Of a stretch of DNA of 5,759 nucleotides, positions 1-5,759 are shown in pieces. The notes below the pieces were generated by a model. That model had not been told where the DNA came from and searched no databases. It worked only from the letters and a program-made list of their open reading frames with translations. Position 1 is the first letter of the stretch, and the number at the start of each line of letters is the position of its first letter. The position numbers were made by a program, and so were the translations under genes. The stretch is from assembly GCA_019412865.1 (NCBI GenBank), contig DXOJ01000707.1, positions 1 to 5,759 of the forward strand. Direction: 5' to 3'. This stretch comes from Bacteroides sp. GTDB taxonomy: Bacteria > Bacteroidota > Bacteroidia > Bacteroidales > Bacteroidaceae.

Positions 1-1
1 T

Positions 2-919
2 TTGCGTCTTGCATTGCATCTTGCCTATGTGGATGAAACAAAGGCAAAAAGTGAAGCCCAACTGACTATTGGTAATAGTTATGGATTGATGAATGTGAAG
101 TCTGATTTAGCAGAACTTCAGCATATTACTCCAATAGCGACTTATGAAAGTCCTCTGTATATTCTGAAAGGATGGGATGATATTTGTATGGGAGCGACGC
201 TGGATTCATACATGAATGGTTATCAGGATCCACGACTTTCTGCTTACTTCGAGGCAGGTACGGGTGGAAAATATCGGGGTATAAGAGCCGGAATGTCAAA
301 GGACGTAAGTAAGGATAAATATATAACAGGAATCTTTGCCGAACCACAGGCAACTGCTACTTCCAATGTAGTGTGGATGCGTTCATCCGAATCATATTTC
401 TTGTTGGCGGAATATGCTTTGCGTTGGGGAACGAATGCCGATGCTAAAAAGTATTATGAAGATGGAATAAGAATGTCTTTTGATGAACATGGTGCATCAG
501 GAGCTGACGCGTATCTGACAAGAACTGCGGCGGGTGGATATGTGCCTGCCAATTATGAGGATCCGGTGACATCATCTCATTCCATGGATGCTTTGGGTAC
601 TGTTTCTATCGCTTGGGATGAATCGGGAGATTTTAAAACAAATCTGGAACAAATCATTACTCAAAAGTACATTGCTCTTTATCCGGTGGGACAAGAGGCA
701 TGGACAGAGTTCCGCCGTACCGGTTACCCGAAAGTATTTCCGGTTGTTGTGAACGAAAGTTCCGGAGGTTCTGTAGACACAAATATACAAATCCGCAGAT
801 TACCTTATCCGGAATCGGAATATAATACGAATAGAACAGAGTTGGATAAAGGCATCACACTTTTAGGTGGCGTAGATAACCCGGGTGTCAGATTGTGGTG
901 GGATGTGCCTAATAAATAA
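2..919 (+). CDS. SusD/RagB-like outer-membrane glycan-binding lipoprotein, C-terminal part (5' truncated)
   Basis: This is the C-terminal 305 residues of a SusD-family protein. The frame is open from the window edge and the first codon is TTG (Leu), so no start is visible. Family members are usually about 500 residues or more, so roughly 200 N-terminal residues and the lipobox are missing. Family hallmarks seen: RLALHLAYVDE followed by an AKSEAQL helix at the start; a TPR-like helix pair SESYFLLAEYALRWG then AKKYYEDGIRMSF (about residues 128-160); IITQKYIALYPVGQEAWTEF (218-237); RRLPYPESEYNTN (265-277); and an LWWD ending near the C terminus. These best fit the SusD-like_2 type of the family. 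SusD proteins sit on the outer membrane as the lid of a SusC TonB-dependent channel and bind the glycan before import, so a susC gene is expected just upstream. The next gene starts 15 bases after the stop, indicating one operon. The family call is secure; the ligand is inferred from the GH18 neighbour. Confidence 0.93.
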   Translation: MRLALHLAYVDETKAKSEAQLTIGNSYGLMNVKSDLAELQHITPIATYESPLYILKGWDDICMGATLDSYMNGYQDPRLSAYFEAGTGGKYRGIRAGMSKDVSKDKYITGIFAEPQATATSNVVWMRSSESYFLLAEYALRWGTNADAKKYYEDGIRMSFDEHGASGADAYLTRTAAGGYVPANYEDPVTSSHSMDALGTVSIAWDESGDFKTNLEQIITQKYIALYPVGQEAWTEFRRTGYPKVFPVVVNESSGGSVDTNIQIRRLPYPESEYNTNRTELDKGITLLGGVDNPGVRLWWDVPNK

Positions 920-934
920 TTGGTTACTTAAATA

Positions 935-2029
935 ATGCAGAATATGAAAAGAAATTATGTATATTTTTTGTTCACCTATCTCTTGACATTTGTTGTGAGT
1001 GGTTGTGATACGGATATTGAACCGGAAGTTATACAGGCGGCTAATACTTATAATGAAGAATATTATCAGAACTTACGTGAATATAAGAAAACAGATCATG
1101 CTATTTGTTTCGGCTGGTATGCCGGTTATACTTCAGAAGCATCTCCTTCGCAGGGACTTCATTTCACAGGTTTGCCGGATAGTCTGGACATCGTCAGTCT
1201 GTGGTCAGGTATTCCTTCCAACAATCCGGCTTATGTAGAAACTAGTTATTATAACGAGCGTTATTTGCCGACTGCTTATGAGGAAATGAATTATATCCGT
1301 ACAGTAAAGGGGACTCGCGTTGTGATGTGTACGATTTGCCGTATTGGAAGTACGGAGTTTCCTAAAACCGACGCAGGTATCGAGGCTTATGCTTTACATC
1401 TTGTGAGATGTGTGTTGCGTAACGATCTGGATGGTTTGGACTTGGACTACGAACCGGAAGGCGACTGGTTGCAAAATGATAACTTTACAAAGTTTATAAA
1501 GGTATTGGGAAATTATTTCGGTCCTCAATCGGGTACAGGCAAATTATTAATTGTTGACTTCTATAATCAGCTGCCTCCTAAGGAAACAGAACCTTATGTC
1601 GATTATTTTGTACGACAATGTTACACCACCGGTAGTGCTCAAAGTTTGCAATCTAAATTTGACCAGCTTAGCAGCTGGTGTCCTCCTGAAAAATTCGTTG
1701 CTACGGAACAAATGGGATGGTACTGGCAGAATGGTGGAGTCGAATTTACGGAAGCCGATGGAAATAAAGTAGATTCATGGGGCAATCCAATCTATTCTGT
1801 AATAGGTATGGCACGCTGGAATCCTACACAAGGACGAAAAGGCGGATTCGGCGGATATTATTTTGAATATGAATACAATACCACTCGTCCTGCTAATCAG
1901 GCTATAGGTGATAAAGAGAAAGCCGCTATTCCTTATTATAGCCTTCGACGTGGTATTCAGGAACAAAATCCTGCCGGAAAGCCTGTACAACAGTCTACTA
2001 AACAAGAAACGGAAGAAGAAAATGGATGA
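935..2029 (+). CDS. GH18 lipoprotein, probable endo-beta-N-acetylglucosaminidase acting on N-glycans
   Basis: 364 residues. A lipoprotein signal peptide ends in VVSGC with Cys24 as the lipidated residue, followed by the acidic stretch DTDIEPE, which fits a Bacteroidota surface-export signal. The rest is one GH18 TIM-barrel domain from about residue 53 (AICFGWYAGYT) to about 340. The catalytic motif DGLDLDYE is complete: Asp166, Asp169, Asp171 and the acid/base Glu173. Later conserved-looking strands are LLIVDFYNQLPP (204-215), EQMGWYW (258-264) and GGYYFEYEYN (306-315). The last 20 or so residues form a polar, Glu/Gln/Lys-rich tail. GH18 endoglycosidases cut between the two GlcNAc residues of the N-glycan core, using substrate-assisted catalysis. 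There is no extra N-terminal domain, so it resembles single-domain BT1044-type enzymes more than BT3987. ATG at 935 is used, but ATG at 944 (Met4) is equally plausible; an in-frame stop lies at 929. Specificity is unknown, and a chitinase-like role is a less likely alternative given the SusD and DUF1735 neighbours. Confidence 0.9.
   Translation: MQNMKRNYVYFLFTYLLTFVVSGCDTDIEPEVIQAANTYNEEYYQNLREYKKTDHAICFGWYAGYTSEASPSQGLHFTGLPDSLDIVSLWSGIPSNNPAYVETSYYNERYLPTAYEEMNYIRTVKGTRVVMCTICRIGSTEFPKTDAGIEAYALHLVRCVLRNDLDGLDLDYEPEGDWLQNDNFTKFIKVLGNYFGPQSGTGKLLIVDFYNQLPPKETEPYVDYFVRQCYTTGSAQSLQSKFDQLSSWCPPEKFVATEQMGWYWQNGGVEFTEADGNKVDSWGNPIYSVIGMARWNPTQGRKGGFGGYYFEYEYNTTRPANQAIGDKEKAAIPYYSLRRGIQEQNPAGKPVQQSTKQETEEENG
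1430..1453 (+). other. GH18 catalytic motif DxxDxDxE
   Basis: These eight codons encode DGLDLDYE, residues 166-173 of the GH18 protein. All three Asp and the Glu of the family signature are present. By family knowledge Glu173 is the proton donor and Asp171 positions the substrate N-acetyl group to form the oxazolinium intermediate. The intact motif argues against this being one of the non-catalytic GH18-like binding proteins. Confidence 0.92.
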
Positions 2030-2042
2030 ATTTTAAATTTGT

Positions 2043-3266
2043 ATGCAAGGTATGAAAACATTGAATAATATAAAAAAGATATGGGGAGCTGCTTTGATAG
2101 GAATAGCTTCTTTTATGCTGCAGGGATGCCAGGAAGCCGCTCAAAAAGGTGACGGGTTGTTAATGACCGGAACATCTTCGGATAGATTGGTAAAGTTTGC
2201 CATTGATGGATTTCCATCTGCGTATGCTGTTTCTGTGACTTCAACTTCTCGCGTTGAATCGGATATTCAGGTGAATCTGGCTGTTGATGCAAGTCTGGTT
2301 GATACTTATAATGAGGAAATGGGAACCAATTATTATCCCATTCCGGATAAATCATATACATTTGAAAATCCGGAGGTTACGATTTCAGCAGGACAGGCAA
2401 TTTCTTCTGCTGCCTCTCTTTCAATTGCCGATGATTCGGAATTTGTTCCGGGACGTGTTTATTTGATACCGGTTACCATAAAAAGTGCGACGGGAGATTT
2501 GGATATTATAGAAGCAGGGCGTACTATTTTTCTGAAAGTATCCCGAACATTGCGCTTCCATGCTCCGTATGTAGGACAGGCTTCTATGGCTTATCAGTTT
2601 TTACTTCCAGAGCCTATTCCTTCATTGCCTACTTATACATGGGAAGTGAAGATTTACGCTACTCAATTTCGTTCTTCCGGAGCTTCCGGTACTACCCGTG
2701 TTTGCTCATTTGGAGGTAGTGAAGCGTCTGTAGAAGGGGGAGCGATTGATGATGGAGGCTTTAAATGTGACCAGAACCTGCTTCGTTTTGGTGAAGGAAC
2801 GGATGAGCCGAACCAGTTGCATGTAACAACTAAACAGGGTAAAATGTCATCGAATACTCGCTTTGCTTTAAATACCTGGTATGCTGTTGCCTTGGTAAAT
2901 GACGGCAGTACGTTGACATTGTATATTAATGGAGAGAAAGATAACTCAATGACAGTTGCTCCGTATGAATATGCGCTTTATGGAGTACAGATCGGTATGC
3001 CTTCAAAAGGTTATCAATCTTCACAATTGTTTTATGGTCGTTTGAGTGAGATGCGCCTTTGGACTCGTCCTTTGTCTGCTCGTGAAATTAAAGCAAATGT
3101 ATGTGGGGTAGATCCTTCTACCAATGGGCTTGTGTCTTATTGGAGAATGAATGAAGGAGAAGGAACTACTTTCTATGATTTATCTCCGTCCAAGCGTGAT
3201 ATCAGTTATAAGAATGGAATCACGATTGACTGGACTTATGATGATACGAATAAATGTCTTGAATAA
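2043..3266 (+). CDS. DUF1735-LamG lipoprotein 1, probable surface glycan-binding protein
   Basis: 407 residues. The signal peptide carries a positively charged start (MKTLNNIKKIW) and the lipobox MLQGC, with Cys29 lipidated. The sequence after Cys29 is QEAAQKGDG, without the strong acidic run seen in the next gene. Residues about 45-165 match DUF1735 (PF08522, named after the N-terminal domain of BT_3987): VNLAVDASLVDTYNEEMGTN, the YPIPDKSY segment, VTISAG (112-117) and YLIPVTI (140-146). Residues about 170-400 are a LamG/concanavalin A-like domain: WYAVALVNDGSTLTLYINGE (279-298), LSEMRLWTRPLSAREIKANV (334-353) and YWRMNEGEG (366-374). No catalytic motif is visible, so a carbohydrate-binding role at the cell surface is inferred. 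It starts 13 bases after the GH18 stop, in the usual place for the SGBP genes of a PUL. ATG at 2052 (Met4) is an alternative start. Domain calls are firm; the bound glycan is unknown. Confidence 0.88.
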   Translation: MQGMKTLNNIKKIWGAALIGIASFMLQGCQEAAQKGDGLLMTGTSSDRLVKFAIDGFPSAYAVSVTSTSRVESDIQVNLAVDASLVDTYNEEMGTNYYPIPDKSYTFENPEVTISAGQAISSAASLSIADDSEFVPGRVYLIPVTIKSATGDLDIIEAGRTIFLKVSRTLRFHAPYVGQASMAYQFLLPEPIPSLPTYTWEVKIYATQFRSSGASGTTRVCSFGGSEASVEGGAIDDGGFKCDQNLLRFGEGTDEPNQLHVTTKQGKMSSNTRFALNTWYAVALVNDGSTLTLYINGEKDNSMTVAPYEYALYGVQIGMPSKGYQSSQLFYGRLSEMRLWTRPLSAREIKANVCGVDPSTNGLVSYWRMNEGEGTTFYDLSPSKRDISYKNGITIDWTYDDTNKCLE

Positions 3267-3290
3267 GGTAATAATAAATGAATAGACTGT

Positions 3291-4571
3291 ATGATAATGA
3301 AAAACAATATAAATAGATTAACTCTCCTTTTGCTTGTTTTATTGGGAGGAGTAGGATTCACATCCTGTTCGGATAATGACAATGATTTTATTGAATTGCC
3401 GACAATAGAGATGCCACAGTCGGAAGCAGGACCTGTTTCTATTGATTATAGGGAGATACTGGATGCAGGAAGCTATGTTTATGATTATACTATCAAACTG
3501 GATAAACCTGCTGCTACTACTTTATTGTGTGACATTGCCGTGGACGAAAGTATGGTAGAGGCTTATAACGCTGCAAATAACACGTCTTATAAGATGATGC
3601 CCGCTTTTGTCTATGAGTTGCAAGCTAAAAATGCGATAGTGAAGGCAGGACAGCAAGAATCCAATTCCTTATCAGTTAAGTTTTCATCATTGTTCGGTTT
3701 GGTGGAAGGTGAAGAATATTTGCTTCCTATTGTTGCAACAATAGATGAAACGTGTGTAGGACAATTTGTAACGGACACTCGTTCTGTTTCTTATTTTACG
3801 ATTAGCATTGATGGGGAATTGGATTATATACCGGGATTGAATATGAGTTCTTATTCAACGGATATGTATCGTACGTTAAGTTTCGCAAATGATGAAGTAG
3901 TTACGATTGAAGATAATACACATACGTTTGAAATGCTTGTATATCCATATAATTGGCACAGTGGAACTAATTATATAGGTACATGGCGTGGTAAGGATAC
4001 CAACAATAATAATGAGGTTTTTAGTGGTTGTGAACTACGTGTAACTGGTGCAACGGGAGCGTCTAATATTGGTAATCGTCAATGTGACTTGACATTGGCT
4101 AATCAAAATATAACGTTGCCGGCTAATCAATGGGTTAGGTTGACTATTACTTGTGACGGAACGAAAACGGGCCAGAATACTGAGGTTGCTTATCGTTTAT
4201 ATATTAACGGTGAGGAAGTTGCTTCTGCAAAACCTACTAAACGTTGGGGACCATCCTCTTCTCAAAGATTCAAGGTGGGATATACGTTGACTGGTATTCA
4301 GTTTGGTAATACAAGTTCAAGTATGTATTTTGATGGTCTGATTTCTGATATTCGTATGTGGAAGAAGTGTCTGACAGCGGAAGAAGTAAAAGCTAACTTG
4401 CGTACAATAGCTTCTCCATCTTCTTCGGACTTATATGGCTATTGGAAATTGGATGAAGGAGAAGGAAATACATTGAAGGACAGTTCGGGCAATGGGCGTG
4501 ATTTAACTTTCCCGGCTTCGGCAAATATCATTTGGAATGCAGAATTCAATGATTTGCCTCAAGATAATTAA
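3291..4571 (+). CDS. DUF1735-LamG lipoprotein 2, probable surface glycan-binding protein
   Basis: 426 residues. The signal peptide has a long hydrophobic core (LTLLLLVLLGGVGF) and the lipobox FTSC with Cys26. SDNDND follows the Cys, a very typical Bacteroidota lipoprotein export signal that predicts exposure on the cell surface. Residues about 38-172 are DUF1735: CDIAVDESMVEAYNAANNTS, the A-IVKAG strand (115-120) and YLLPIVATI (143-151). Residues about 190-420 are a LamG-like domain: WVRLTITCDG (281-290), YRLYINGEEV (301-310), ISDIRMWKKCLTAEEVKANL (351-370) and GYWKLDEGEG (383-392). It has the same architecture as the preceding gene but is clearly diverged, with an insertion of Asn/Thr-rich sequence near residues 236-242, so it is an old tandem duplicate or a functional partner. 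It starts 24 bases after that gene. ATG at 3297 (Met3) is an alternative start; an in-frame TGA at 3279 excludes a longer protein. Ligand unknown. Confidence 0.88.
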   Translation: MIMKNNINRLTLLLLVLLGGVGFTSCSDNDNDFIELPTIEMPQSEAGPVSIDYREILDAGSYVYDYTIKLDKPAATTLLCDIAVDESMVEAYNAANNTSYKMMPAFVYELQAKNAIVKAGQQESNSLSVKFSSLFGLVEGEEYLLPIVATIDETCVGQFVTDTRSVSYFTISIDGELDYIPGLNMSSYSTDMYRTLSFANDEVVTIEDNTHTFEMLVYPYNWHSGTNYIGTWRGKDTNNNNEVFSGCELRVTGATGASNIGNRQCDLTLANQNITLPANQWVRLTITCDGTKTGQNTEVAYRLYINGEEVASAKPTKRWGPSSSQRFKVGYTLTGIQFGNTSSSMYFDGLISDIRMWKKCLTAEEVKANLRTIASPSSSDLYGYWKLDEGEGNTLKDSSGNGRDLTFPASANIIWNAEFNDLPQDN

Positions 4572-4582
4572 AATGTGATTTT

Positions 4583-4621
4583 ATATTGGGAGTTATTGTG
4601 TTTTTACGTAGCTCCTAATAT
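4583..4621 (+). other. Intergenic stem-loop between lipoprotein 2 and the DUF1573 gene
   Basis: The arms ATATTGGGAGTTA (4583-4595) and TAGCTCCTAATAT (4609-4621) pair over 13 bp with two G-U wobbles (4588-4616 and 4593-4611) and a 13-base loop containing TTTTT. The structure starts 12 bases after the stop of the upstream gene and ends 12 bases before the next ATG. There is no T-run after the right arm, so it is not a canonical intrinsic terminator. It could be a partial terminator, an mRNA-processing or stabilising element, or a structure affecting translation of the DUF1573 gene. The pairing is seen directly; the function is inferred. Confidence 0.45.
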
Positions 4622-4633
4622 TAACTTAAAGAA

Positions 4634-5713
4634 ATGATGATGAAACGTTTTATGTCAGCTTTGATCGTTTTACTGTGCTCTATTGTTGGTGTATGTGCGC
4701 AACAACAGGGAAGAGCTGTATTGCGTTTTGATACTACTACTTGGAATTTTGGTAATATTCAGGAAGTAGGAGGCAAAGTGAGTCATACTTTTCATTTTAC
4801 TAATATGCATACTTCTCCGGTTGTGATTGAAGAAGTGATTTCAACTTGTGGGTGTGCCATTTCTGTTTATAGTAAACAACCTGTAAAACCAGGGCATACA
4901 GGCACTATTACCGTAACTTTCGATCCTAAAGGGCGAACAAACTTTTTCTCTAAGAGTATAAGGGTTGTTTCTAATTCAGGGCAAAGTGTCAATACTCTTT
5001 GGGTAAAAGGCACGATAAATACAATGAATCGTATAGAGGATGAATATCCTTATTCTTTATCATCAGATATTTTGGCAGACCGAATGACTCTATCTTATGA
5101 TCTGTTACAACATAATGGGAGGCCAAAACAATTGGAAATTAGAATCTATAACCGATCGGATAAAATGGTCAGGTTGTCATACTCGCTGTTGGATAAGAGC
5201 GGATGTTTGTCGATATCTATGCCATCATCTCTTCAAGATCGATCTTGTGCGACTATAAAAATAACAGCTTCTCCTTTAAAAGGCTTTTACGGTACATTTA
5301 AAGATAAGATTATTATTAGTGCCAATTCCGTACACAGTTCTCCTATACAAATCTTTGGTACAGTGATTGATGATATGAGAAAAGTAAGCACGGCAACTGC
5401 TCCCCGGATGAAGTGTTCACAATCTTATTTTAATTTGGGGAATATCTCATTAAAAAAGCATATTCAGCGAAAAGTAAAAGTTACTAATGAAGGGGCGAAT
5501 CCTCTTATTATCCGTAAGATAGAATGTCCGGAATTTGTTTCTACTAATATCCGGGGTGAAAAGGTTTTGAAGCAAAATGAGTGTTTGGAGGTTCTGTTTG
5601 AATTAAATGTATCATCTTCAAACCATCTATTGGATGCAAAGGTCAAGTTGATAACAAATGATACTCATCAGCCTGTACATACAGTTATATTTGAAGGAGA
5701 AATGGGTAAGTAG
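4634..5713 (+). CDS. Secreted DUF1573 protein with three Ig-like (ASH-type) repeats
   Basis: 359 residues. An N-terminal signal peptide has a hydrophobic core at about residues 8-20 and a likely signal peptidase I site after VCA (Cys21-Ala22), giving a mature protein starting QQQG. The Val before Cys21 makes a lipobox unlikely. Repeat 1 (about 30-127) is a classic DUF1573 domain: FDTTTWNFGNI, then FHFTN, the STCGC motif with Cys72 and Cys74, the VKPG turn (84-87) and VTFDPKGR (94-101), ending VKGTI. Repeat 2 (about 148-243) is degenerate and ends IQIFGTVI. Repeat 3 (about 260-356) begins SYFNLGNI and contains VKVTNEGANPLIIRKIEC but keeps only one Cys (298) where the CGC motif would be. The fold is related to ASPM/SPD-2/Hydin domains. 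Biochemical function is unknown; it is probably periplasmic or extracellular and may act by protein or glycan binding. It lies 62 bases beyond the SGBP genes, behind a stem-loop, so operon membership is likely but unproven. Three consecutive ATGs (4634, 4637, 4640) leave the exact start open. Confidence 0.85.
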   Translation: MMMKRFMSALIVLLCSIVGVCAQQQGRAVLRFDTTTWNFGNIQEVGGKVSHTFHFTNMHTSPVVIEEVISTCGCAISVYSKQPVKPGHTGTITVTFDPKGRTNFFSKSIRVVSNSGQSVNTLWVKGTINTMNRIEDEYPYSLSSDILADRMTLSYDLLQHNGRPKQLEIRIYNRSDKMVRLSYSLLDKSGCLSISMPSSLQDRSCATIKITASPLKGFYGTFKDKIIISANSVHSSPIQIFGTVIDDMRKVSTATAPRMKCSQSYFNLGNISLKKHIQRKVKVTNEGANPLIIRKIECPEFVSTNIRGEKVLKQNECLEVLFELNVSSSNHLLDAKVKLITNDTHQPVHTVIFEGEMGK

Positions 5714-5759
5714 GGTTGAATATCTTTATTTGAAAGATTAGAAATACACTATTAATTAA

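Noticed and set aside
2029..2042. AT-only near-palindrome between the GH18 gene and lipoprotein 1 as an operator.
   Set aside because: It is about 13 bases of A and T within a short operon gap and is easily explained by base composition.
126..2361. Minus-strand and alternate-frame open frames of 60 to 82 codons lying inside the five genes.
   Set aside because: They overlap strongly supported family proteins, have no recognisable domains or signals, and look like chance frames in AT-rich coding DNA.
4553..4589. Possible Bacteroides-type promoter before the DUF1573 gene (TTTG at 4553-4556 and TATATTGG at 4582-4589 against TAnnTTTG).
   Set aside because: The -7 element has one mismatch in a conserved position, and the spacing of 25 bases is longer than the roughly 19 to 21 expected. 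The -7 candidate also falls inside the stem-loop arm.
4634..4720. Reading the DUF1573 protein as a lipoprotein through Cys21.
   Set aside because: The residues before Cys21 are VGV, and a Val directly before the Cys is not accepted in a lipobox; VCA followed by QQ fits signal peptidase I better.
5714..5759. Short inverted repeat ATCTTT / AAAGAT (5722-5738) after the last gene, as a terminator.
   Set aside because: The stem is only 6 bp and AT-rich, with no T-run following in the visible sequence; the window ends too soon to judge.

Overview
The window looks like part of a Bacteroidales chromosome, most likely Bacteroides or a close relative. The evidence is a moderately AT-rich sequence, a SusD-family outer-membrane protein, lipoproteins with Bacteroidota-type export signals, and start sites with no clear Shine-Dalgarno sequence. 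All five genes read on the plus strand and fill almost the whole window. It appears to be the downstream half of a polysaccharide utilization locus (PUL) aimed at N-linked glycans of glycoproteins. The SusC transporter and the start of susD would lie upstream of base 1.

Layout: (1) 2-919 is the C-terminal part of a SusD/RagB-like glycan-binding lipoprotein, cut by the window edge. (2) 935-2029 is a lipoprotein with a single GH18 catalytic domain and an intact DxxDxDxE motif, a probable endo-beta-N-acetylglucosaminidase. (3) 2043-3266 and (4) 3291-4571 are two divergent paralogous lipoproteins, each a DUF1735 domain followed by a LamG/concanavalin A-like domain, probably surface glycan-binding proteins. 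(5) 4634-5713 is a secreted, apparently non-lipidated protein built of three DUF1573/ASH-type Ig-like repeats. Gaps between genes 1 to 4 are only 13 to 24 bases, which fits one transcript. The gap before gene 5 is 62 bases and holds a 13-bp imperfect stem-loop, so gene 5 may be expressed separately or at a different level.

Proposed joint role (inference): the GH18 enzyme cuts the chitobiose core of N-glycans at the cell surface, the DUF1735-LamG proteins and SusD capture the released glycan, and the unseen SusC imports it. The order SusD, GH18, DUF1735 proteins resembles the endoglycosidase loci known from B. thetaiotaomicron (around BT1044 and BT3987) and the don locus of B. fragilis. The sequence alone does not tell whether the target is high-mannose or complex N-glycan. 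The role of the DUF1573 protein is unknown and is the least expected part of the locus. I saw no RNA genes, mobile elements, CRISPR arrays or convincing promoters.
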